In this document: in pieces, positions 28,068 through 41,054 of the stretch | Numbering within the stretch: the first letter of the stretch is position 1 | How the letters are laid out: each line of letters opens with the position of its first letter | NCBI RefSeq assembly: GCF_000972845.2 | Contig: NC_040018.1 | Location: 17,884,444-17,948,443, forward strand | Direction: 5' to 3' | DNA: 64,000 bases | Source: Larimichthys crocea | Lineage: Eukaryota; Chordata; Actinopteri; Sciaenidae | Made by a program: the position numbers and the translations under genes | Notes under the pieces: generated by a model | Database searches by the model: none | Seen by the model: the letters and a program-made list of their open reading frames with translations, nothing else | What the model was told of the DNA's origin: nothing

Positions 28068-31000
28068 TTCTTTCCCTTTGTAATGCTCATTTATTACCTG
28101 CACACACACACACCCTCTTACTCTCGCTGAATTATGTCTCCTTTAATCAGTTTTTTAATTGGTCATTCCTTCATATGATCCAATAATGGGTGTAGGAGTT
28201 AGATTGGTTAGGACACACTGGTTACACACACACACACACACTTGTGCATGTGTACATTCATTTGGATTTACAGACACACACTAATGTCTGCACACGTACA
28301 CACACTCCCTTGTGGTGTTGACATGCTATATTAATAACAAAGAAAAAAACGCATTAGGATGTTTGTGTTACCATGGCAATGCAGAAATTAATTAGCACAT
28401 ATACAACTAACTAGCTATAGGGGATGCAAATTACCTGCTGCATTCTGTCTCACTGGTGACTTTAAGTGTGTTTGTGTGTACATATTTACATGTGGATGTT
28501 TTGCAGTGCGTGTGCACTGTATAATGCTGTGTGTGTGTGTGTGTGTGCTATCAGTAATAATACAGGTGTCGTGTGATCAGTTGTGATAACATCCAAGACA
28601 CGTTTTGGTACCCACATGCACACAGATCTTTCTCCCTGTGCACACATACAAGCCTGTGCTTCCTCACCATCGCTTGTCCTTGATTTAATGGGAATATCTT
28701 CACCACATGCAGAGGGAAGTCCTTACACTCAGCTGCAGAGAGTGCAGGACAGCAGGGTTTGTTCACCGAGAGAACGAGATATGTTAGTCTTCATAGATGT
28801 TAGTACTGTTACAATGTTACATCTTTGACTGGCTGTGGGCAAACGACTCTCATAAAGTGAGAAGATCTTTAAAAGAGGCCTTCAGAGAGTCTTTGAAGCA
28901 CATCCTCAGACCACGTTGGTGACGTACTTCGGTCTGCAGCCTGCCAGAGGCTACATTCACGCACCCACTGTTTTGGACTGACAACCATAATTAATTGCTT
29001 GGCTGGACGTTGCCATGGATTATCTTGGGTTAAGTGCACATTAGCCATTCTGCTCCACAAATTTGCGTTTTCCTTACTGCGCACACACATGCACAAATAC
29101 AAAAATAGCATTGGTTGATCAGTGTGTATGTGTGTAGTGGGATGTTAAACCCAATCAAAGAGGGTACAAAAAACTGGAAACAGATGCTTTGGACAGATTA
29201 CATCAGCTACATAAAGTCTCTCTTGCTCTCTGTTAAGTCAACATTGCAGAGAAATTGGTATTTTTGAAAGGTAGCACCCCCTGTTTGCAATACCATTGTA
29301 AATATGACCATATAAATTAAATATGGACAGTTGTACACATTATATTACTTGTAATCAAAAGCTAGTGAGTCAACAACTTTGCTAACAGCCAAACATCAAG
29401 TAAGTGCAACAACATAAAACATAGCAGCCTGCTAATAGTACTTAGTCCCAACAGCAAGAAGCCCAGCTCAGCGTCTGTCTTTTAGCCTTTTATTTCACAG
29501 AACTCTCGCCAACAACTAAAAGTCAGTCCCAGATTTACTCTTCCCTGGCAGCTTTTAGCTTTCTCATTTTCTGTTCCTAGCTTCAACGTCCTCTTCAGTC
29601 TTTTAGTCTCTGCCATGTCCGGTTACACTGAACGCTTGCCCAGCTCCAGTTCTGGCCCTGGGCCTGAAAACCTCCTGGTCTAAAACACCTGTGGTACAAA
29701 CACTACCACTCCCCTGATACTCTGAGCTCACAGTCTGGGCAGCACAGCTAACAAATTGAGCTAACATTAGCTAACAGCAGCTATAGTTCACAACAGTTTA
29801 CTTTACTGTCCATCAGTAAACTATGTAAATTGCAGATTTTAAAATCTGTTATTTTATGGTATAAAAGTTTCCAAATGTTGTTCTAAGCTTTCATGCAAAC
29901 GTAACAAGTATTTGTGTGTAATTGTACATTTTTCATGTATCCTTCATGCATATTTAAGAGTGTGTCTGTCAAGCTGTGTGTGTATACAGTATGTGTGGCA
30001 AATGCTGCTTTCCCATTAACAGCCTGAGCTACGAATCTTGTCCCAGCTTGTATAGTGTTAAGGCTTCAGATGAGCCCCCTGCTATGATGTAAATAAGCTG
30101 GCTGGTTGGAAGAGAGCCTGGTTTTTATTAGCTGGCCATCTACATCACTGCTCAGCTGTAAATGAAATAGTTAAATTACTGTATGTTTTTTTATGTGGAA
30201 GTTTGCTTGCTGGCGCCTCTTTTTAAATTATCTGGCTACCCTTAGTGGTGGCTGACTGTAAATAAAGTGCATATAAATTCTGCTGCATGTTTTTTAAATT
30301 AGTGGACCATCTGCATCAGAGCTGCACTGTAAATAAGCACTACACGACATATATGTGAAAAAAATCTACTTCACTGTGTTAGTTGGTTGTCAAGACCTGA
30401 ATATATATACATGACAAATTTGGCTTAATTTCTACTTAGTTTAAGTGTGAAAGTAGTCTGTGTAAATGCCAGAGGTACAGGTGGCTCAGGGGGTAATCCT
30501 GTAACACTCTGCTCACATTAAAAATACAGCTCATTTGTCCCACAACTGTCAACAGAAAGCTCTAAATATAATGTTTGATTTAACGTTAATGATAATTTTT
30601 AATAGAGCCTGAGAGAAAATACTGGTCCTAATTATTGCCAGTAAAAATTTCAGAAGGTTTTAAATCAGTATTCGCTCCCTATACTGAACCACAATGATCC
30701 CCAGGCAGTGTTAGTGGTGGCTGTCCAATACATGGAACTACAACACAAAGTTATAGTTACTACTACTGTGCTACACAGAGACAGCATCACTAAAATTACA
30801 CTCTTTTTATTCATTGTATTATTGAGTGATTGCGCAGCCCAGCAACCACTGAATAATACAGGTACTTTCTCCAGTCCAGGTACAGTAGAGTCCATAGAAA
30901 ATCTGCTGCCTATTCTTCTGAGTCTTTCATCTGTGTTCATCTTTTCCAGAGGTCCAACAACATCTTGACCTGTTTGTACATAAAGTATGATTCAGTCGAT

Positions 31001-34000
31001 TTCTCTCTCACAACTGTTTACCCCCTTTTTTGTCCTCCACCTACTTCTTATCTATCTTTCCCCAAGCTCTCCATCCTATCATTTCTCTTCTAAATCCCTC
31101 ACTCTCCTTCTCGCTCAGTCTCCCTCTATCCCCTTTTTTCCTTTCCTCTTTCCACACTCTCTCTTTCCCTCTCTCCCCTCTCCGACAGTGATAAATTGCC
31201 TGTTGGGTTGGGTAATCCATCTTGGCGTATCCCACACCTGAACACACTCTTTCACTCCTCCCCTGCTCCCCTCTTTCCCTCCTATTTTTCCCTTCCAGCC
31301 GTTCTTTCCTTCCATCCCAAGGTTAGTGAAGCTCACCAGGGAGGAACTGAAGGTAAAGATCTGCCTGACAACCGCCATTTATACATGTGTGCACACACAC
31401 AGAAACAGGTGAACAGTGTGTGTGCCCTGAGTACTAACTCAAATATACAAAATCAGACAGGGTTTTCCCGGCTCAAAATTAGGGAACATGTCAACCATGA
31501 ACTTGTACAGAATTTTATTCTTCAACTACAGTTTTTATCTTTGTTTAATGGGAAAATTAACTCAACGTGCCAGGTTGTGTGCGTGAGTCTGTCTACTTTG
31601 TTTAAAGAAGGCACCACAGGCTATAAATTAAAAGTTGTTATCAATCTACAAGTGGAAAAAATGGTGGTAATTATGGCGCCCTGATGGCGTGATTAGCACA
31701 TGTACCATATAATAACAACTTTTATTGCTGCCAGGAACCTTTTTTTACACAGCACACCCCTCTCTTTCACCCAACATTTCTTGTGTAACTCCTCAATGAA
31801 AACTAATCTAATAAAAAGCAAATATGCCACATAGATTTATGTCAAGACAAGAGTCTACAGCCATGCTAGTGGCTCTGTGAGGATGTTAGGCATAGCGGCT
31901 TCAAGTTAATGCTAATAATAGCATGCCAAAATGCTGGTGTTGATAATATTTACAATGCTCACCATCTTAGTTTAGCATGTTATGCTCATGCTCATATTTG
32001 CACTAATCACAATATAACAAAGAGGAATTTTCACAGGCGACCTCATCTATTAGCTGTATGTTGCATAAAATGTCTGAAATATCAGAAAAATATGTAAAAA
32101 ATCCATGTTATTGAGCTTTATTTCTGATAGAGACAGCTGAAGAGTGACAGGAATGCAGGGAGAGAGAGATGGGGAATGACATGCGGGAAAGAGTCACAGG
32201 TTGGATTTGAACCCTGGGCTTCTGCAGCAAGGACTGAGCCTTCGCACATGGGGCGGCTGTTCTACCAACTGAGCTGAACACCACCCCAAAAATCTATGTT
32301 TGACCAGGACCAAACCAATTTATCAGGTTGTTCCCCAAGGCCTGCATAAAGAGGATTTATGCGTTTTAACATAAACCTTAAAATTCCTCAGGGTGTGCTT
32401 GAATCATCTTGCAAGCCTCTAAAACTAAAACACTTTTTTAACAGTCCTATATCCATGAAAGTCAACTGAGCATGCTTGCTCTTTTCCAGGCTTCATAATC
32501 ACACAGTAGTGCTCATTCATACACAGGGAGCTCCGCAAAAGCAACCACAGTGCTCCACTGTTGGCCACAGAGCGCCTCAAAGAAGGAGCAGCTGAGGTTG
32601 AAGAGGCTCGATCAAGAACACAGTTGTTATTGAGAAAGGGGAGACTGAGATTCGAGTTTCACATGGACTCAAAATGACAACAGACCGGCCACAAGCTTGA
32701 CGGAGAGAACAGGCGACTCAGTGAATAAAGTGTAAAAAGGGGAGATTCTGAGATATGGTGGTAAAGATTAAAGAGGGAGAATCCTGGTTTAGTATCACTC
32801 CCTCTTTGATACTGTATGTAGCATAGTGTACAGTCAATAGCAGATAACAGTAACCAACAACAACCATTTCAATCCCTCTAAATCGAGGCCTGCAGGCGCC
32901 ATCTGCTCAAGGTAATTGGAAAGTTTAACGGCCAGAGGCTATTCTCTGTGTCTGATTGAAGCACAGACCGAAAACAAACAGCCAATTTAATTCTCCCTCT
33001 CTCGCTTACTGTCTCTCTTTCTCAATCACACACACACACACACACACACAAAATCTCTTTCCTATCTATGCCTTGCTACCTTGCCTATGTGAATTATTGC
33101 CTCTCTCCTTTTCTTTAACCTTTATTTTGACTAGTTTCTTTCTCTTTCCTTCTCTCTTTCATCTTCCTCTTCCCCCATCTTGTTGATAAGCTGGAGAGAG
33201 GAATAGAGGGTAGATAGAGGGGATGCTGCTGGGCTGAGATGAATTATATTTATATTTATGTCTACTAGTGGTTTATACCGCTGTTATGGGATAGGGAGTA
33301 GTGACAAATGGAAAGAAAGAGAAATGTGTTTGTTATGAATCAGTTTACTTTACTGAGAAACTATAATACAACATGTACAAACACAAGAAGAACCATAGAG
33401 CATATAGTGCATCTCTTTTATCACAGACTAGTGTTAAATTCTGCATAAAGTGACCATGAACGAAGCACAGACAGTTTTAAAATATTTTTTAATTGATCCA
33501 CAGCTACTGCAGTTAAGTCTGCCGTGGACCCGGACTGGAAACTGCAGCTTAAATGTCAGCCTTGTTCTTGTTTCACCTCCTGCCCTTTACAATGCTCTGA
33601 CACACAGTGCCGCCTAAAATACAGACACACACACAGTTCTTCTCTCATCCTATCTTTGGCATTACACAGCCTCTTAACCTATATAGTTAAGCTAAGAATG
33701 TATGTACACACACACATGCACACACACACATGCACACACAGATTTTTCAGCCGTGCAGTGCGGTGTATTTAGAACAGGAATGCCATTACAGTACTTGTAA
33801 AACATGAACAACTGACTAAGAGAGCCCTGGCTCTAATTTTGACCCTAAAAGGTAGGTCTGTTGCCATAGCAAGCACTCTTTCTCATGCACACACACAGAC
33901 ACACAGAGTCTACAAGGCCACTGCACCTTTGTACAGAAAACTACGTCATCTCTTCCCACGCACTCATCTTTCCTTGTATTTCTTTCTCTCTTTTCAGCTC

Positions 34001-34599
34001 CCAGTACAGTAGATATAAGGAATACAGTACTTACAATACACTACATCTGTGCTTTAAAGTTATATCCACCGATTAAAAAAAGTAATAAGCAAAACTTGAG
34101 TTTCATTGTTGTCAGACGCTGAGACACCAGTGTGTCCAGTATCAGACATTAGTGAACTCATACATTGTAAACCAACAGAAGCACTGCACCACAACAAGAT
34201 TGCATGTGCATGTCTGTGTTTGACAGAAAACAAATTGATCCCTCTCTCTCTAGATGCCACTTCAAGCTTCTCTAGTTTCATCTGTATTGAGCAGATGTAT
34301 CATGATGACTTCATCCCCACTGTTACAGATCCAAACATCCAGACTAACTGCACAAACCACCTGACACTTGAAGCAGCTGTTTACTGGACTAATCAAGGTT
34401 CCCCTTATTTCACCATATAAATGTTCTTTTAGCACCGTAGCCATCAACACACACACATGCATACTGTATCTTTAGTGTTCTAATGTAAGCCTAAAATCCT
34501 GACCATAAAATAATCCTTTGAAGAAATAAAGCCCAGCCAAAGTGTCCTCACTTTGAAAGTTGAAACTTAAATAGTTTTCACAAAGTAAAGTACAAACAT

Positions 34600-34639
<40 letters not shown>

Positions 34640-37600
34640 ACAGCCACACACACATACACGTCATTCTTGTCACTCACACCTCGGTCTGTCATGAGATTTT
34701 CCTAGTGTGAGATGCTGAAGATAGATGTGTTATATCTGACTATGTGATAGCCTGTGAGGGTGTGTGTGTGCACGAGGTGTTTGCCTGAGTGCATGTGCGT
34801 GCTTCTGTGTGATATATCAGCTTATGACAGCAGCTTGCCTAATGTTAAAAGTGTGGCGAGCAGGTCTTCAAATAAACCGTTCACCAAGCGAGACTTCACA
34901 GTGTCACAGAGTGCTGGAGCTGGCACCTGCAGCTACTAGAACACTGGGACATTTTCACTTTTCATCTTGGTTCTGGATGACAGAATCAAAAAACTTTTAA
35001 AAGTCTGATGAAACACAGGAAAGAGAAACAGTGGCTGAATGGGTACAGCACATTTAGCATTTAAGTAACATGACTAGATTAATGGATAAATATGCATATA
35101 TACAACTTAAAAGTATAAAGCAATCTATAGATGAACAATACAATGCACATCTCAAACTTTGTATCATCACACACAAAAACAAGCCAAATATGAAACTCTA
35201 GACAGGAGGAGGCAGACAGAGGAGACAAATATATAAGTACTGTACAGTGTTCTCCATTTATTTCTGTATTGAGGAGGTGATGGAGAGGCAGTTGCCATGG
35301 TAGCTACGGACCTCATGGCAGCAGGTGCTGTTGCCACTTCACCACCATCCAGCAGTGTGCATGTGTGTGTACACGTGTGTGTGTGTACTTGTGTTTTTCA
35401 TATTGTACATACACACATACCAGTGTGTGTTTGTTCACGTGTGTGCATTTTCATATAAACCTCTGGGTGCTTTTGGTGCATGTATTGTGTGACTGTCTGT
35501 GCACACTGTCTCTGCCAGTGTGTGTTCATTCATGCATGTGATTTGTCTGTTATTGCAATATGTGGTCGGTTTGTGATGGTCTTTGAGTCTGTGAGTTACT
35601 GTATACAGATGTGCAATAAATGTAAAACTGTCTTTTTTATCACTGCTTTACGTGGACTACAACTCTTTATTTTATCTCAATGTATCTTTTCTTATTTATA
35701 TGTATGTATAGAAAGACAAGCAATAAGGGCAGACAGAGAAACCGATGATGACAAATATCCCCATCCAAAATCTCATGTACATATGTTTTAACTTTAATTT
35801 ACCAGGAAGTCATTAAATGGAGCTCTTGCTAAGAAAAAATATTTCAAAGCATTCACTATAGTAATTCCAAGTGACACAAATCCCTTTCATTTCTTTTAAA
35901 ACCTGCCAGTGAACTGGGACGGCAGTTCAAGAGTCAAAATGAAGCAAACTGGCGATGGCACCCACTGTGCAAACACTTGGTACTTTGCAAATCCATCAAT
36001 TGGATCCAAAAATGTGTGTTTTGTGTTACATGTCCTAATTAATGAACATTGGCAAACTCAGATTGATCATCTGCTGTCTTTTGGAACTGGCAAAGCTGTT
36101 TGTAGTTGTCCCTGGCTCTTCATAGACAGACAGGTTTCACACAGTGTGTTGACTGTGGCAGCCTACTGGCTGGGGTAGTTAGACTAATTAAGTGTGTCCG
36201 CTCTGGGTCAGTGACTGTAATGACAATGATAGCACTATTAGGGGCTAACAGCCTTCCTTCTTTTCTCTAACTACTTATTTTCCTCCCAGTCTCTCCTTCT
36301 TCCCTTTTTCCTTCCTCTACTCCTCTAAATTTAAATCTTTGTTTGTCTCATTCGCCTTCTTTTCAGTCCAGAGCCTAATTTAGAAAAAAAGTGACAAACA
36401 CGCAGAAAGAGACTGCGTGTAGAGAGAATAAGGATACAGACACTAGGAGAGAGACAGGCAGGGAGGGGTGGGCAAACAAAAGTGGGTGTGAGAGTAACAG
36501 ACAGAGAGACTGGCCACAAATTAATCTAAGTGGGCCTGGGTTGGACCCACTTTGTCTCCATAACTGTGCATGTACTTCAAGGTATAGATAACATGAAGTG
36601 CCTGGATAATTCCACAGGGAGTTCAGTCGATGCAAATTTGTTCCTGCAGGATTTTAAGTAGCACATTCATGCTGTTTCCCCCTGATCCCAAGGGGCTCTA
36701 CTGGTTGAGATCTGTAAAGTGTGTAGATGACAGGAGTAGAGGAGTAGAGGGGAAGTCAGTGTTATGTTTACTGTAAGACACTGCATGCTTCGTGACATCA
36801 TACATTATCTCACTGACAGTATCTATTTGGAAAAGGCTGGGTGTAGGACCTAACAAGACACACATGGTTAGAAATAATTTCCTAGCCTGCTGGTGTTCTC
36901 AAATACGAAGTAACACCCATTTAAAGTTAACATTTTTAACATTAAATATCACTATGTTGCTTGAAGAGACTTCACGATTACATAAAGTGAGCTACCTGCT
37001 GTCTCTGCTAATCGATGAAGTAGTCGTCCTGACCCATTTTAGCCTCTTTTAACCTGAAGGTTTTTTTCTTCACAGTGTCTTTCTTTGTAAACTCTGGACA
37101 CTTATCAACAAACGGCTGAACAGCATTGGATTATGTACAGGGCCTTTGCCTTGGGTCAGTGATTATGTGTTACTTATATGCACACAAATTTTGGGGTATT
37201 ATCTTAACAATAGTGTTTCTAATGAATAAAGTAATTGAATTGAAATTGTACAGTAAGGAGGTGCTGTGCGAAGCGAGGGGCTTGAATCCGACTTGTGGCT
37301 ATTTCCTGCATGTCATCGCCCCATTCTCTCTCCCTGTCTTCCTGTCACTCTTCAGCTGCTTCTATGCAATAAAGGTTCAAAAAGCCCCAAAAATATCTTA
37401 ACAGTAAGTACGACCAGATTATTAGATGGTGTGTACCCATGTGCTCTTGGGGGGTGTGGATCAAATTGACATAAACCCAGTGAGAAGCTCTTCAATTCAG
37501 CCTGCATCAGCATCCCTCCCTCCCCTCACACACTCATCCATCCATCCACACCATCTTACTGTTATTGATGAAGCCACCTCTTTATATGGTAATGTCTTTC

Positions 37601-37644
37601 ACACCTGAAAGGCATCAGGAGGACATGATCGCTCCCTCTCTCTC

Positions 37645-37688
<44 letters not shown>

Positions 37689-39825
37689 CACACACACGTG
37701 CACACACGATCACACTACTGTACCTATATATATTCTCTCCTGCCTCTTGCCCACACTACTGTACCTATATATATTCTCTCCTGCCTCTTGCCAAAAACAC
37801 ATACGTGCATGCTAACACACGCCATTATTCACATGAACTCCATATATTTTCACCCTCTCTCTGCCTCTCACCAACATGCACAAAGCTATGAGGAGCCCAT
37901 TAACGCTGATGGAGATATGTATGCGGCTCACATCTGTCACATGTCGCTGCCGTGGCAACACCAGCTGCCGTGGTTACCGGAGGCCTACTTCTGTAGTGTT
38001 ATGGGATTTGGTTATTACAGGATAGGTAGCTACCTGTGTGCAGAAATACATCCCTTTGAGGACAGACTGCAGAGCAATAATACTCCCCCATTTGATCTGA
38101 TAAGTTGTCTAATTACAGACAAATTACTGGCTTTGGGTGAATATTACCTAGTGACTGGGATTAGTTAAATTGATTATATCCACAAGAGTGTTAACCCCAT
38201 TTGTTTTTGTGGGTTGGCAAGGCATTTGAAACAGAGGATGGATCATAAACCTCAGGGTCTCGTTCAGCTGATGGCCACTAGTAATGATGTGGCGCTTTTT
38301 GATTATGTTGGGTATTAAAAGGATTTGGTTGACAACTTTAGGGTTAACACTTTCAGCGGTCTAATTGAAAGGAAGCGGGTGTGTTGCACAAAGCTTGTTA
38401 CTCTTCATGCTTGGAGAATAACAGTGATTATCTTAGGTCTGTTATAGATAGTGTGGAATGTATGTATTTGGAATGTATTTAGGACTGCAACTAACTATTA
38501 TTTTTATTATTGATTAATCTGTTGCATTTATTTTCTGCAAAATGGTGAGAAATACCCTCACTAGTTACAAAAGCCCAAGATAACGTCTTTACTTGTTTTG
38601 TCTAGCCAACAATCCAAAATTCAAAGATATTCAGTTTACAATGATACACGTCAAAGAATAGCAGGAAATTGTCACAATGAGTGGCTGGAAATAGATTTTG
38701 TTGTTTCCTTGTGTTTACTTGATAAATTACCTGATGCTATTGATTATTTTCTTTCTATTGAATATAATTACTTGTTTCTGCACTATGCTGTTTCTCAAAG
38801 ATGAAGTTCTGTTGAATTCATACATAAATTTTTTTGTAACCTCTTATCCTTATCAGGGTCACAGCGAGGCTGGAGCCCATCCCAGCTGACATTGGGCGAG
38901 AAGCGCTGTATACCCTGGACAAGTCACCAGTTTATCACAGGGCACAAACAAACAACCATTCACATTCACACCTTCGGCCAATTTAGAGACACCAATTAAC
39001 CTGTTAAGTGCATGTCAAGTGCAGACACGGGGGGAATATGCAAACTCTACACAAGAACTCCACTTACCATTAAGTGACACTATTGATTTGTTGATCTAAA
39101 TACTTGAATACCTTTTACTTCTATTGCAATATTTATATGCAGAATTGTTGCTTTTTGTATGTTTTGTATGTATGTTGTGATTCAAAGATATGCTCACCAA
39201 CTAATTTATTGATGTTAATGATAGTTAACATGATAAAATTGTATAGTTACCTAGAGCCAGAAGACTGGTTTGTTTGCAGTAAGCAGAATAAAAAACAAAA
39301 ACATGGAAAATTACTTTAGCTTTACGATCCTCATGTCACTACATTATATCTATCTCAGCCTAAGAAATGTGCAAAGTCAAAAATCTATGTACTCTGCTGG
39401 CAGCTGTTTAATCTATATGTACATATTGCAGTTCTCACACAATATCTCTATATATACACATTCAAAAAACTCAAAGTCTTCACCCAACAAATTTACAGAT
39501 GAGAGCAATCTTAATAAATCTCAAGTTGGCTCTAAGAGGTCCTCAGGGAGTGAATGTATTCCCAAACATGTCCTTTTTTGGTTTCGTTCTTATGTCTGAA
39601 GTGAAACTGTATATGTTTCACTTTATAAACATACATGGTTTTGACTTCCAGCTGATCCAAAACAGACACTTTGCTGGTGACTAAAACACACACACACATG
39701 CAGAGTGACCCACTTTCCTGAGCTGAACTGGACCAACCAAAAACAGATCACCCTGCATCCATTTATGATTTGGGCGTGGATATAAGGGATGTATACACAT
39801 ACACAGACAGACAGACAGACCGACA

Positions 39826-39868
<43 letters not shown>

Positions 39869-40080
39869 GAGCAGGGACACAGGCCTTAAGTGAGTACAGC
39901 TGTGTAGCCAGATGTGCTTTTGAGCCCTGTGGTTACAAGTGCGTGTGCACTTTGCATGGGTGTTTGAGCGTCTCAACCTGAAAACCTTCTTGGCTCTTTC
40001 TAACCCCTCAACAGAACACGCTTGTGCCCCACACACACCCACCCATACTACCTCCGGCAATATGACCTGCCTGTCTCTCT

Positions 40081-40134
<54 letters not shown>

Positions 40135-40536
40135 TTGAGGCTCAATCTGACTGAGTAACAGCAATAATAAAGCTATATGGACAATATGACGTAAAATGGA
40201 TTGCAGTTCAATTTGAAGGCAACATTTAAGTCCCATAAGAAAAAATGCCATGATTATATGTTTTCCTTTATGTCTGTTTATCTTCATCTCCCTTCAATCT
40301 CTTCACCTGTAAACTGTCATGTCTCCTTAGAGCCACTAGGGAGCAGACTACTCTTGAATGATTGTTCAATGAATGAATGGATGAATGAATGAATGAAATA
40401 CCTTCTCTGAAATGTATAATAAACACTAACTAATAATTATGTATTTAGCAAACAAGTGGATGAGCCCACAAACAATGGTCTCTCTGCCACAACTAATATC
40501 TTGACATTTAAGCACAGTAACTAATTCTAACATGGA

Positions 40537-40575
<39 letters not shown>

Positions 40576-40649
40576 GTGTGCATTCACAGTGCTTTAACTG
40601 CTAACTAAACTGCCACCCAAACATGCAAATGGCATACAAGCACAGATGA

Positions 40650-40686
<37 letters not shown>

Positions 40687-41006
40687 CATACACACACTGA
40701 ACTGCAGACACCCAAATAGCAAAATATTCAACAGTAAGACAGATGAAGGTCATCATTTGCATAGTATTAACAGCTCTGTGTGAGAATGTGTGTGTGTGTG
40801 TGCGAATCCAACATGGGTCAAGCATGACCTATCATCTATTCGTATGCAGAGACAGGTCTAGGCTGAGAGGTATGTGCGTATGTGTGTGTATGTTGTTGGG
40901 GGGTATCAGTTGGTAGATCTGTTTTTATTCCAACTGTAAGGGGTCACATTTGTCCCAGTGTCCTATGGGAATAACATGCTGCTCTCATGCTGACAGCACA
41001 GCAGGA

Positions 41007-41054
<48 letters not shown>

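Noticed and set aside
32111..32286. Possible tRNA gene on the minus strand
   Set aside because: A- and B-box-like sequences are present but the arms do not form a cloverleaf, and the body and tail are those of a SINE.
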